A stretch of 64,000 nt of DNA from Rikenellaceae bacterium (GTDB lineage: Bacteria > Bacteroidota > Bacteroidia > Bacteroidales > Rikenellaceae). A model generated the notes under the pieces. It searched no databases and had not been told where the DNA came from. It saw only the letters and a list, made by a program, of their open reading frames with translations. The translations under genes and the position numbers were made by a program. Each line of letters begins with the position of its first letter. The stretch's first letter is position 1. Positions 23,314 through 33,168 of the stretch are shown in pieces. Where the stretch lies: NCBI GenBank assembly GCA_015060045.1, contig SUZH01000001.1:248001-312000 (forward strand), in the 5' to 3' direction.

Positions 23314-24351
23314 TTACTCTTGAGTCACTTGATTTTTGGCATTTGCACGAGCTGCGCGTCGCTTTGCACGACGTTTTTTCACGCGGTCGAGGTGGTCAAT
23401 CCAACCAAGACGGAACTCCTCGCGACGGGCGCGGAGGTTGCGACGCCACCCCTTCCAACGCATGTAGCGCTCCTTCTTCTCGGGGTAGATGTCGGGAACG
23501 GTCACGAGGATACCGGTCTCCTCCACATCGCCAAAGTCGGGGTTCGATACCGTATCGAAGACCTTCATCGAGGGTGAAAGGTTCATGTAGGCGTTGATCA
23601 GTGGCGGAATATGTTCGTTGGCCTTACGAATCTCCTGCAGCAGGATGTGATAGTTCTCGTGGAAATTTTCGCCGATGAAGAGCTGTTCGTAAATTGGATC
23701 TTCGAGATCCATCTGAATCGGGTGGATACCCTCGACCAGGTTTTCACGATCGGCAAAGTAGTGGTGCAGGAACCAGATCAGAGCATTGCGTGCCTCGACA
23801 CAGTAGGAGGTGTACATCGTCACCTTACCGAAGAGGTACTTTACCTTGGGGTTGAGCACCAGCACGGCACCCAGACCATCCCACAGGTTGTCCAGTGCAT
23901 AGATGCTCTTGCGGTTCTCGCGTGTCTGGTAGCCCACTTGTACGAATGAACGACCCAACTCAATCGTGTAAGGCAGGTAGCGACGGCGGAAGCGGTTGCT
24001 GAATCGGAAATAGTGTTCGGTCGAAAGGTGGGGCGGGTTGGACGAGGTGCAGACGATGAAGCGATAGCCTCCTACGATCTCCTCGCGGTCGGGATCCCAG
24101 ACAATGAGCTGGCAATAGCCATCGAGAGCCGTATCCTCGGCATCGATGTCGATCTCTTCGCCCGTACCGCCACCGGCCGTACGGAAGGCCTCTTCGCGCA
24201 GACGACCCACCTCGCGCATCAGCGCGGGGCACTTTTCGGCCGTGAAGATATAGATCTCGTTGCCGGCGTGATTCGTATCACGCAGCTTACGTTCCTCGGT
24301 TAATTCTTGTTTGAGCAACTCGCGCTCGACGGGGGGAATGATCGGTTTCAT
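23314..24351 (-). CDS. glsB: GNAT/hemolysin-like N-acyltransferase (GlsB/OlsB-like, glycine lipid synthesis)
   Basis: Acetyltransf_5-type: REEAFRTAGGGTGEEIDIDAEDTALDGYCQLIVWD, IELGRSFVQVGYQ; adjacent PlsC-like partner; start set at MKPIIPPVE. Confidence 0.75.
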   Translation of the reverse strand: MKPIIPPVERELLKQELTEERKLRDTNHAGNEIYIFTAEKCPALMREVGRLREEAFRTAGGGTGEEIDIDAEDTALDGYCQLIVWDPDREEIVGGYRFIVCTSSNPPHLSTEHYFRFSNRFRRRYLPYTIELGRSFVQVGYQTRENRKSIYALDNLWDGLGAVLVLNPKVKYLFGKVTMYTSYCVEARNALIWFLHHYFADRENLVEGIHPIQMDLEDPIYEQLFIGENFHENYHILLQEIRKANEHIPPLINAYMNLSPSMKVFDTVSNPDFGDVEETGILVTVPDIYPEKKERYMRWKGWRRNLRARREEFRLGWIDHLDRVKKRRAKRRAARANAKNQVTQE

Positions 24352-24406
24352 CCTCGTATTTTGGGTTCGTTTAGACGCAAAGATACAGTTTTTCTCGGTG
24401 ATTGGT

Positions 24407-25228
24407 CTATTTGGACAACAATTTTTCCATTTCGTAACATTTCTCGCGAATCCAATCCACCTGTTCGGCCAAAGTTCCCACCTGTTGCAATTCGTCGAGA
24501 CGAATCGGCTCACCGACCCGAATGCGAAAATGGCGATCGTGCTGGGCAAACATCTCGTCGGGCAACCACAGCATCTCGATATTGGCCTTCACGCCCAATT
24601 TCTTGCGCAGCGAACTCAGGTTGTAGAAGAAGTTCGAGAGACGACCCTCGCAGAAGATAGGAACAATCTCGCGTTGCGAAGCATAGGCCTTTTTGAGGAA
24701 GTTCGGCTTCCAGGGCGTATCCTGAATCCGACCGTCGATGCGGCGCGAGCAGAGGCCGGCCGGGAAGGTGAGGATCTGCTTGTCGCCAAAGAAGGCCTCC
24801 TCGAAACGGCGAGCCGTGGCGGAGCTTTGCGAACCGTGCTTGTTGACCGGAATCCACAGCGGATCGAGCGGGGTGATTACGCGCAGAATATCGTTGACCA
24901 CGACACGTACATCGCCGAAATATTCGATCAGCTTGTCCGAGAGCATCATGCCGTCCATGCCCCCAAAGGGGTGGTTCGAGACAAAGAGGTAACGGCCGTT
25001 TCGGTCGAGACGCTCCAACCCCTCGATCGAGTAGCTGACGTTCCAGTCGCGGAAACAGGCGCGGATGAAGGGTTGCGGAGCGAGGTCCCAATAGTTGTCG
25101 TAGATGTGGTTGAGTTCATCTTCGTGGACCGTGCGGCGCAGCCAATTGAGTACAAAGGTGGGTATCTTGTCAGCCAGTTTGGGCGCTTTATCGCGCAGGA
25201 CGGCTGCTACATCTACCGTTTTTGCCAT
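24407..25228 (-). CDS. glsA: PlsC-like O-acyltransferase (GlsA-like, glycine lipid synthesis)
   Basis: FVSNHPFGGMDGMML (NHxxxxD), FPAGLCSRRIDGRIQDTPWKPNFLKKA. Confidence 0.75.
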   Translation of the reverse strand: MAKTVDVAAVLRDKAPKLADKIPTFVLNWLRRTVHEDELNHIYDNYWDLAPQPFIRACFRDWNVSYSIEGLERLDRNGRYLFVSNHPFGGMDGMMLSDKLIEYFGDVRVVVNDILRVITPLDPLWIPVNKHGSQSSATARRFEEAFFGDKQILTFPAGLCSRRIDGRIQDTPWKPNFLKKAYASQREIVPIFCEGRLSNFFYNLSSLRKKLGVKANIEMLWLPDEMFAQHDRHFRIRVGEPIRLDELQQVGTLAEQVDWIREKCYEMEKLLSK

Positions 25229-25330
25229 GATCGGGTTGTGATTGTTGATAAATTATTATCGACAAATATACAGATTCTTTTTTGAAAAATCCCTAACTTT
25301 ACACCCAAATCAACCTTTGGTTGAAAGTGA

Positions 25331-26245
25331 ATGCTTATGGAGAATGTTTCTTACCACGTTCCGGTATTGCTGGAAGCCTCTGTCGATCTGCTCGATATCG
25401 CGGCAGACGGGGTCTATGCCGACCTAACGTTCGGTGGGGGTGGCCACTCGCGCCATATCCTCTCGAAGTTAGGCGACAAGGGACGTCTTTACAGCTTTGA
25501 CCAGGATCGCGATACGTTGGCCAATGCCCCGAAAGACGATCGTTTTCACTACGTAGCGAGCAACTTTCGCTTCCTGCGTGGAGCCCTGCGTTGGCGCGGG
25601 GTGGAGGCTGTGGATGGCATCTTGGCCGATCTGGGTGTTTCGTCGCACCATTTCGACGAGCTGGAGCGCGGTTTTTCGTTCCGTGGCGAGGCGCCGCTCG
25701 ACATGCGTATGAACCAGCGTGGACGCCTCACGGCTGCCGATTTGGTGAATGACTACTCGGCCGACGAGCTGACGCGCATCTTCCGCGATTGGGGCGAGCT
25801 GGAGACCCCGTGGAAGATTGCCTCCTGCTTGGAGCGTGCCCGCCAAAAGGGGCGCATCGAGACCACGGCCGCCTTGGTGGAGGCCGTCAAGCCCTGCACA
25901 CCGAAGAAGGAGGAGTCGAAATTCCTCACGAAACTCTTCCAGGCCCTCCGCATCGAGGTCAATGGCGAGATGGAGGCGCTGAAGATGGCCCTCGAGCAGA
26001 GCCTGAAGGTGTTGAAACCCGGTGGTCGCCTGGTGGTCATTTCCTACCACTCGTTGGAGGACCGCCTGGTGAAGAACTTTATGCGTAGCGGAAACTTTGA
26101 GGGCAAGATCGAGAAGGACTTTTTCGGTCGCGCCTCGACCCCCTTTGAGGTGGTGACGCGTAAAGCCGTGACCCCTTCGCCCGAGGAGTTGGAGCGCAAC
26201 CCTCGTTCGCGCTCGGCCAAACTGCGTGCCGCCATTAAGTTGTAA
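25331..26245 (+). CDS. rsmH: 16S rRNA m4C1402 methyltransferase RsmH (MraW)
   Basis: YHVPVLLEASVDLL, YADLTFGGGGHSRHIL, ISYHSLEDRLVKNFM. Confidence 0.97.
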   Translation: MLMENVSYHVPVLLEASVDLLDIAADGVYADLTFGGGGHSRHILSKLGDKGRLYSFDQDRDTLANAPKDDRFHYVASNFRFLRGALRWRGVEAVDGILADLGVSSHHFDELERGFSFRGEAPLDMRMNQRGRLTAADLVNDYSADELTRIFRDWGELETPWKIASCLERARQKGRIETTAALVEAVKPCTPKKEESKFLTKLFQALRIEVNGEMEALKMALEQSLKVLKPGGRLVVISYHSLEDRLVKNFMRSGNFEGKIEKDFFGRASTPFEVVTRKAVTPSPEELERNPRSRSAKLRAAIKL

Positions 26246-26779
26246 ATGATAAAACCCGATTACCCGATGTTGAAAGATCTCGATTTCCACCCCGAACGAG
26301 CAGAGGAGGAGCAGCGCCGCCAAGAGGAGGAGGCGTTGGCTCGTCGTGTTCGTCGGGAGGTGCTGCGCGTTCAAAGTGGCGAGGCGGAGGAGGATCTGGA
26401 GGCCGATCGTCTGGCCGAGGAGGCCGAAGCTGCAGCACAGGCCGAGGAGGAGGCGCGTCGCCGTCGTCGGCAACGCAACCCCCTCTATCGACTCTTTTCG
26501 GGTACGATTCTGGTCGGGGAGGGCGCTACGCGCAGCTATCCCTACCTGATGACCATCGCCGTGATGTTTTTCATCAACATCGTCGTTTTGTTTTGGTCGT
26601 TGCATCTCGACTTGCGCTATTCGCGCCTGGAGCGTGAGGTGCAGAAACTGCGCGAAAAATCGATTCGCTACGAGGAGCAGCGTTATCGTCAGACGACCCA
26701 TTCGGCCGTGAGCGCCGAGTTGGAGAAGCGCGGTATTGCGTTGCAGGATCCCCGACATCCGGGCCAAATCATTCGTTAA
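26246..26779 (+). CDS. FtsL-like division protein with charged N-terminal extension
   Basis: Position between rsmH and pbp; single TM helix followed by short coiled coil; ~90 aa Glu/Arg-rich N-terminus. Confidence 0.75.
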   Translation: MIKPDYPMLKDLDFHPERAEEEQRRQEEEALARRVRREVLRVQSGEAEEDLEADRLAEEAEAAAQAEEEARRRRRQRNPLYRLFSGTILVGEGATRSYPYLMTIAVMFFINIVVLFWSLHLDLRYSRLEREVQKLREKSIRYEEQRYRQTTHSAVSAELEKRGIALQDPRHPGQIIR

Positions 26780-26782
26780 GCC

Positions 26783-29050
26783 ATGGCAGAGCAGGAACCA
26801 TCACAGATCAAGAGCGACATCCTGACGCGCGTGCGTGGCCTCTACCTCGTCTTCATTGCGGTGGTAGCGGTGGTCTTGGTGCGTCTGGTCTATGTGCAGT
26901 TCTTTGCTCCTGAGACGCGCATCAATGCCAAGCGCCTCTCGACCCGCATCTTTTTGCCCGATACGGTCTATGCCCAGCGAGGCTCGATCCTGGCGCGCGG
27001 CGGTGAACCGTTGGCGACCTCGATCTTCCGCTATCAGCCCCAATTCGACTTCGCCTCGGAGGGCTTTGCCGACGAGGAGACCTTCCGTACACAGTCCGAT
27101 TCGCTGGCCAAGTTGCTCTCGGCCTATTTTGGGGATCGGAGTGTGGATCAATACCGCCGTCTGTTGCGCTCGAAGCGCGACTCGGCACGTCGCTATCGGT
27201 TGGGCGATCCGCACGACACGACCTACTATCGCGAGGATGAGGGGGTGCTGTTGCTGCTGCTGGATCTGATGACGGGCCGCGCGAAGGTGACCGAAACGGT
27301 GCGCGATACCCTGCGCAATCACCGTCCGACGAAGATCCTCCCGCGCGATGTCGATTATGGCGAGTGGGAGGTGCTGCGTAAATATCCGATCTTGAATTAC
27401 AACATGGGCGTCACCTATTCGTTGGCCGAATACGATCGACGCATCTACCCGCAGGGCGATTTGGCGCGCCGTCTGATTGGCCGAACGGGTACGGCCGGCA
27501 ATTACGGTTTGGAGCTGCTCTACGATGATCAACTCAAGGGCGAAAACGGCTTCTCGGTGCGTCAGCGCATTGCTCGTGGCTTCTCGACCCGTGTGGCCGA
27601 GGCCGAACACCAGGATGCTGTGGATGGTATGAACGTGGTGACGACGCTGGATCTGAATCTGCAGGATGTGGCCGATCGTGCCCTGCGCGCCCAGCTCGAG
27701 AAGCAGAACGCCACGTGGGGTACGACGCTCGTCATGGAGAGCCAGACGGGTGAAATTTTGGCGATGGCCAATTTGGGCCGTACGGCCGATGGCCGACTGA
27801 CCGAACGTGAGAACTACGCATTGGGTTACTCGATGGAGCCGGGCTCGACCTTCAAGTTGGCGACGATCCTGACGCTGTTGGACGATGCCAAGATGTCGCC
27901 CGAGAAGATTTACGAGACCCACGACGGCAACCCCGTCACGATCGGCCAGGCGAAGAATATCCGTGATTCGCACCGCGGCGACCATGCGATTGCCCTTAAA
28001 CGAGCCGTGGCGGGTTCGTCGAATGTCTATTTTGCCAAGGCGGTTTGGGAGTACTACGGACAGACGGGCAAGAAGCAGCAATTCTCGGATCACCTGCATC
28101 GGGTGCTCGGTTTGGGAGAGACGGTGGGGTTGGATTCGCTCGGTGAGCGCAAGCCCTCGGTCACAACCGATTGGAAGGTGCCCGACCCGGGAATTATGCT
28201 CGTTAAGATGTCCTACGGCTATCGCGTTCAGATGACCCCGATGCAGATGCTCACCTTCTACAATGCCATCGCCAACGGCGGCCATAAGATTGCCCCCGTA
28301 CTGGTGAAGGAGTTGCGACAGGGAGATCGCACGGTGGCGACCTTTAAGACCCATACCCTGCGCGAGAAGATCTGCTCGGATGAGACACTGGCCATCGTTC
28401 GCGACTGCCTGGAGGAGGTGGCCAAGACGGGTACGGCAGCTGCCTATTTCAGCGATACGACCCGCTTCAGTGTAGCTGCCAAGACGGGTACGGCACAGAT
28501 TACCTCGGGTGAGTCGGGACACTACCTCGGCTCGATGGTGGCCTACTTCCCGGCTGAGCATCCCCGCTATACGGTCTTGACGACGATTCGTACCAAGCAG
28601 CAGAGCGGCAAGTCCTACTACGGTGCCGGATTGGCCGGTCCGGTGGTGAAGCGCGTGGTGGATTACCTCTATGCGCGGGAGGAGGCGTGGGCCTCGACGC
28701 TCGAGGCCGACAGCCTGCACCGTCGTCCGACGCAGCTGAAGGGCGGTTCGATCCGCCAACTGCGTGAGGTGGCCGATCGCCTCGCTTCGGGGGTGCACGT
28801 TGAGGAGCGACAAGGGTGGGGACGAGCCTCGGTGGATAGCCTGGCAGCGGTTCAGATCAAGTCGCTTAAAATGACTCGTGGCACGATGCCCGATGTGCGG
28901 TCGATGGGATTGAAGGATGCGCTCTTTGTTCTGGAGCAGTGTGGCCTGCGGGTCACGGTGGAGGGCAGTGGCGCTGTCTACGAGCAGTCGATAGCCCCGG
29001 CGCAACCGATTCGGGAGGGGGATGCGGTCCTGATCCGTTTGAAACGATAA
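26783..29050 (+). CDS. ftsI: Penicillin-binding protein 2/FtsI transpeptidase with C-terminal PASTA domain
   Basis: SMEPGSTFKLATILTLLD (SxxK), SSN, AAKTGTAQI (KTG), C-terminal MPDVRSMGLKDALFVLEQCGLRV. Confidence 0.93.
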   Translation: MAEQEPSQIKSDILTRVRGLYLVFIAVVAVVLVRLVYVQFFAPETRINAKRLSTRIFLPDTVYAQRGSILARGGEPLATSIFRYQPQFDFASEGFADEETFRTQSDSLAKLLSAYFGDRSVDQYRRLLRSKRDSARRYRLGDPHDTTYYREDEGVLLLLLDLMTGRAKVTETVRDTLRNHRPTKILPRDVDYGEWEVLRKYPILNYNMGVTYSLAEYDRRIYPQGDLARRLIGRTGTAGNYGLELLYDDQLKGENGFSVRQRIARGFSTRVAEAEHQDAVDGMNVVTTLDLNLQDVADRALRAQLEKQNATWGTTLVMESQTGEILAMANLGRTADGRLTERENYALGYSMEPGSTFKLATILTLLDDAKMSPEKIYETHDGNPVTIGQAKNIRDSHRGDHAIALKRAVAGSSNVYFAKAVWEYYGQTGKKQQFSDHLHRVLGLGETVGLDSLGERKPSVTTDWKVPDPGIMLVKMSYGYRVQMTPMQMLTFYNAIANGGHKIAPVLVKELRQGDRTVATFKTHTLREKICSDETLAIVRDCLEEVAKTGTAAAYFSDTTRFSVAAKTGTAQITSGESGHYLGSMVAYFPAEHPRYTVLTTIRTKQQSGKSYYGAGLAGPVVKRVVDYLYAREEAWASTLEADSLHRRPTQLKGGSIRQLREVADRLASGVHVEERQGWGRASVDSLAAVQIKSLKMTRGTMPDVRSMGLKDALFVLEQCGLRVTVEGSGAVYEQSIAPAQPIREGDAVLIRLKR

Positions 29051-29068
29051 CAAAAGAGAAACAATAGG

Positions 29069-30532
29069 ATGAAATTACTCAACAACCTTTTGGCCCAATC
29101 GCAGGTGTTGGCACGGGCAGGAGCTGCAGACGCGGAGATCTCGGCCCTGTGCTACGATTCGCGTGCGGTGGAGGCGGGCAGCTGCTTCTTTGCCGTGGTG
29201 GGTACGGTGACCGATGGCCATCGCTTTATCCCGATGGCGATCGAACGCGGTGCTGCGGCCGTAGTCTGCCAACAGATGCCCGAGGAGTTGGATCCGCGGG
29301 TGGCGTACGTCGTGGTGGAGGATAGCGAGCAGGTGATGGCGGAGATGGCTGCGGCCTTTTACGACCACCCGAGCCGCGAACTGAAGTTGGTGGGTGTTAC
29401 GGGAACGAACGGCAAGACGACGACCGCCACGTTACTCTACGAGTTGGTGCGTCGCTTGGGCTATCGGGCCGGTCTGATCTCGACGGTGGTCTATAAGATC
29501 GACGATCGGGAGATCACCTCGACCCATACGACGCCCGACACGATCCGCCTCAACGAGATGTTGCGCGAGATGGTGGAGGTGGGGTGTGACTACTGCTTCA
29601 TGGAGTGCTCGTCGCACGCCATTGTGCAGCGCCGCACCTATGGATTGCACTTTACGGGAGGTCTGTTCTCGAACCTCACGCACGATCACCTCGATTACCA
29701 CAAGACCTTTGCCGAGTACCTGAAGGCCAAGAAGGGCTTCTTCGACGCCTTGCCGAAGAGCGCGTTTGCGCTAACGAATGTGGATGATCGCAACGGTCGG
29801 GTGATGGTACAGAATACCCGGGCCCGCATCAAGAGCTACTCGCTGCGTTCGATGGCCGACTACCGTTGCAAGATTGTCGAGATGCACCTCGACGGAATGT
29901 TGCTCCAGCTGAATGGGTGCGAATTGTGGAGTCCGCTGACGGGTCGATTCAACGCCTCGAACCTTTTGGCGGTCTATGCTACGGCCGTGGAGTTGGGCTT
30001 CGACGAGGAGGAGGTGATGACCGCCCTGAGCCTCTTGCGACCCGTGAGCGGCCGATTCGAGTGCGTAAGAGCCGACAACGGTCTCCTCGGTGTGGTCGAT
30101 TATGCCCATACGCCCGATGCGCTGGAGAATGTTCTGCAGACGATCGACGAGATTCGTGGGGAGGATAGTTCGCTGGTCGTGGTCTGCGGTTGTGGCGGTA
30201 ATCGCGACCGCGAGAAGCGCCCTGAGATGGCCCGTATTGCGGCTGCGCATGCTACGACCACGATCCTCACATCGGACAATCCGCGCCACGAAGATCCCGA
30301 GGCGATCCTCGACGAGATGGAGCAGGGCATTCCGAGCGGCAGTCGCTACCTGCGCATTACGGACCGTGCTGCGGCAATCCGTACGGCGGTGATGTTGGCC
30401 AAAGCGGGGGATGTGATTCTGGTGGCCGGCAAGGGACATGAAACCTATCAGATCGTGGGCGATGAGCGCCATCCGTTCGACGATCGGGCGGAGCTGCGCA
30501 AAGCCTTCGAGGGGTTGGCAAGTGAAAAATAA
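29069..30532 (+). CDS. murE: UDP-MurNAc-tripeptide synthetase MurE
   Basis: GVTGTNGKTTTATLLYELV, ISTVVYKIDDREITSTHTTPD, VVDYAHTPDALENVL, GCGGNRDREKRPEM. Confidence 0.96.
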   Translation: MKLLNNLLAQSQVLARAGAADAEISALCYDSRAVEAGSCFFAVVGTVTDGHRFIPMAIERGAAAVVCQQMPEELDPRVAYVVVEDSEQVMAEMAAAFYDHPSRELKLVGVTGTNGKTTTATLLYELVRRLGYRAGLISTVVYKIDDREITSTHTTPDTIRLNEMLREMVEVGCDYCFMECSSHAIVQRRTYGLHFTGGLFSNLTHDHLDYHKTFAEYLKAKKGFFDALPKSAFALTNVDDRNGRVMVQNTRARIKSYSLRSMADYRCKIVEMHLDGMLLQLNGCELWSPLTGRFNASNLLAVYATAVELGFDEEEVMTALSLLRPVSGRFECVRADNGLLGVVDYAHTPDALENVLQTIDEIRGEDSSLVVVCGCGGNRDREKRPEMARIAAAHATTTILTSDNPRHEDPEAILDEMEQGIPSGSRYLRITDRAAAIRTAVMLAKAGDVILVAGKGHETYQIVGDERHPFDDRAELRKAFEGLASEK

Positions 30533-30563
30533 ACATAAGAAAATTATAGTGAGTCTTTAAGCG

Positions 30564-31808
30564 ATGTTTTACCATTTGTTTAAGTATCTGGATGAAGCCT
30601 TTAATCTGCCGGGTTCGGGAGTGTTTCAATACATCTCGTTCCGCTCGGCAGCAGCGATTATTGTGGCACTTTTGATCGGCATTATCTTCGGTCGCGCCAT
30701 CATCGACTACCTGCGTCGCAGACAGATCGGCGAGGATATTCGTGACCTGGGGCTGGAGGGACAGTTGCAGAAGCGTGGCACGCCGACGATGGGTGGCGTG
30801 ATTATTCTGTTGTCGATTTTGGTGCCGACGCTCTTGTTTGCCCGTCTGGACAACATCTACATTCAGCTCATGATCGTCTCGACGATCTGGCTGGGACTGA
30901 TCGGTGGTCTGGACGATTACATCAAGGTCTTCCGCCACCACAAGGAGGGACTGAAGGGTAAATTCAAGGTGGTGGGCCAAGTTGGTTTGGGTCTGATCGT
31001 GGGTACGACGATGTGGATTTCGCCCGATATTGTGGTGCGTGAGGAGCATATAGATGCAACCGAGACGGTCGTGGTGGATGTCGCCACGCAGCAGGTCGTT
31101 TCCTCCGAGGAGCTGCTCTTTGAGCAGACCGAGAATGTGAAAACCACCAAAACCACGATACCCTTCTTTAAGAACAACGAGCTGGATTACAGCTGGTTTA
31201 CGGGTGGCAACGAGGTGCTGGCCTGGTTGCTCTATGTCCTGGTGGCGATCTTTGTCGTGACAGCCGTTTCGAACGGTGCCAACCTGACAGATGGTCTGGA
31301 TGGCCTGGTGACGGGTGTCTCGGTGCCGATTGTGGTGGTACTGGGTGTCTTGGCCTACCTCTCGGGCCACATCGTCTATGCCGATTACCTCAACATCATG
31401 TACATCCCCGACAGTGGTGAGTTGGTTATCTTCGCCTCGGCCATGGCGGGTGCGCTGGTCGGCTTCCTGTGGTACAACTCCTTCCCGGCACAGATCTTCA
31501 TGGGCGATACGGGTTCGCTTGCGATCGGTGGCGTGATTGCCGTCTTTGCACTCTGCATCCGCAAAGAGTTGCTGCTGCCTTTGCTGTGTGGCGTCTTCCT
31601 GGTGGAGAGCTGCTCGGTGATGCTGCAGGTGGGCTATTTCAAATACACGAAGCGCAAGTATGGCGAGGGGCGTCGTATCCTGCTGATGTCGCCTTTGCAC
31701 CATCACTACCAGAAGAAGAGCATCTTCGAGACGAAGATCGTCCTGCGTTTCTGGATCATTTCGCTGCTCCTGGCAGCTGTTACGTTGGTGACGTTGAAGA
31801 TTCGATAG
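30564..31808 (+). CDS. mraY: Phospho-N-acetylmuramoyl-pentapeptide transferase
   Basis: [63 protein letters not shown]. Confidence 0.97.
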   Translation: MFYHLFKYLDEAFNLPGSGVFQYISFRSAAAIIVALLIGIIFGRAIIDYLRRRQIGEDIRDLGLEGQLQKRGTPTMGGVIILLSILVPTLLFARLDNIYIQLMIVSTIWLGLIGGLDDYIKVFRHHKEGLKGKFKVVGQVGLGLIVGTTMWISPDIVVREEHIDATETVVVDVATQQVVSSEELLFEQTENVKTTKTTIPFFKNNELDYSWFTGGNEVLAWLLYVLVAIFVVTAVSNGANLTDGLDGLVTGVSVPIVVVLGVLAYLSGHIVYADYLNIMYIPDSGELVIFASAMAGALVGFLWYNSFPAQIFMGDTGSLAIGGVIAVFALCIRKELLLPLLCGVFLVESCSVMLQVGYFKYTKRKYGEGRRILLMSPLHHHYQKKSIFETKIVLRFWIISLLLAAVTLVTLKIR

Positions 31809-31812
31809 AGGG

Positions 31813-33156
31813 ATGAAACGGATTGTTGTGCTGGGTGGCGGTATCAGTGGTTACGGCTCGGCAATTTTGGCAAAAAAGGAGGGGTTCGACGTATTTTTGT
31901 CGGATCGCGGCAAGATTGCGGATCGCTACAAGGCGAAACTCGAGGAGTGGGGTGTCCCCTACGAGGAGGGGAGCCACGACGAGGAGCGTATTCTGGCGGC
32001 CGACGAGGTGATTAAATCGCCCGGTATTCCCGATACGGCACCCATCGTGAAGCAGATCCGTGAGCGGGGTATTCCTGTCATTTCGGAGATGGAGTTTGCG
32101 GGGCGCTATATGGGGGCGGCACGGTGTATCTGCATCACGGGATCGAACGGCAAAACCACGACCACATCGCTCATCTATAAAATCATGTGCGATGCAGGGA
32201 TGAACGTGGCCCTTGGCGGCAACATCGGCGAGAGCTTTGCCTACTCCGTGGCTACGGGGCAGTACGATTGGTATGTCCTGGAGTTAAGCTCCTTCCAGCT
32301 TGACGGTATGTTCCGCTTCGGGGCCCATATCGGAGTCTTGATGAATATCACGCCCGACCACCTCGATCGCTATGATCACTGCTTCCAAAACTACGTCGAT
32401 TCGAAGATGCGCATTACGCAGAACCAAACCGCAGCCGATTTCTTTATCTACTCGGGCGACGATCCGGTGATTCGGGGCGAGTTGAAAAAATATGCGCTGG
32501 CGAGCCATCAGCTTCCCTTTACGGCTACGGAGGCTGCTACGGCGGAGGGTGGTCACTTGGCGGGTTCGACCTGCGAGGTGCAGTTGGGGGACAATCGCTT
32601 GCAACTTGATACGGAGCGCATGCAGATCAAGGGCTTGCACAACTGCTACAACGCCATGGCCGCTGCCTTGGCTACGCTGGCAGCCGGTGTGCCGGCCGAC
32701 GAGGTCGAGCGTTCGATCTACACCTTCTTGCCCGTGGAGCATCGCCTGGAGCCGGTCAAGGAGGCTGACGGGGTGTTGTGGATCAACGATTCGAAGGCGA
32801 CGAATGTCGATTCGGTGTGGTATGCGCTGGAGAGCATGACGCGCCCCGTGGTGTGGATTGCGGGCGGTACGGACAAGGGCAACGACTATGAGCCGCTGAA
32901 GCAGTTTGCCCGCGAGAAGGTCCATACGCTCGTCTGCATGGGCTTGGATAATGCAAAACTCGTACGCGACTTTACGGGCGTTGTACCGACGGTGGTTTCG
33001 ACCGCTTCGCTCGATGAGGCGATGCAGGCGGCCCGTCAGGCGGCCCGTCGTGGCGATGTGGTGCTACTCTCGCCTGCCTGTGCAAGTTTCGACCTCTTCA
33101 AAAACTATGAAAATCGTGGCGAGCTGTTCAAGCAGTGGGTCGCCGAACACGTATAA
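31813..33156 (+). CDS. murD: UDP-MurNAc-L-Ala:D-Glu ligase MurD
   Basis: ITGSNGKTTTTSLIYKI, LELSSFQLDGMFRF, NDSKATNVDSVWYAL, LLSPACASFDLFKNYENRG. Confidence 0.96.
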   Translation: MKRIVVLGGGISGYGSAILAKKEGFDVFLSDRGKIADRYKAKLEEWGVPYEEGSHDEERILAADEVIKSPGIPDTAPIVKQIRERGIPVISEMEFAGRYMGAARCICITGSNGKTTTTSLIYKIMCDAGMNVALGGNIGESFAYSVATGQYDWYVLELSSFQLDGMFRFGAHIGVLMNITPDHLDRYDHCFQNYVDSKMRITQNQTAADFFIYSGDDPVIRGELKKYALASHQLPFTATEAATAEGGHLAGSTCEVQLGDNRLQLDTERMQIKGLHNCYNAMAAALATLAAGVPADEVERSIYTFLPVEHRLEPVKEADGVLWINDSKATNVDSVWYALESMTRPVVWIAGGTDKGNDYEPLKQFAREKVHTLVCMGLDNAKLVRDFTGVVPTVVSTASLDEAMQAARQAARRGDVVLLSPACASFDLFKNYENRGELFKQWVAEHV

Positions 33157-33168
33157 GCAACGTACAAG

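Noticed and set aside
25469-26767. 432-aa minus-strand ORF over rsmH/ftsL
   Set aside because: Antisense shadow ORF without recognisable domains.
26801-29053. 750-aa minus-strand ORF across the ftsI/PBP gene
   Set aside because: Fully antisense to a clear PBP with SxxK/SSN/KTG motifs; low-information Arg/His/Leu-rich translation produced by codon bias.
30990-31200. Extra ~60-aa segment in MraY ([20 protein letters not shown]...)
   Set aside because: Longer MraY proteins with an insertion in this region are common in Bacteroidota; not treated as novel.
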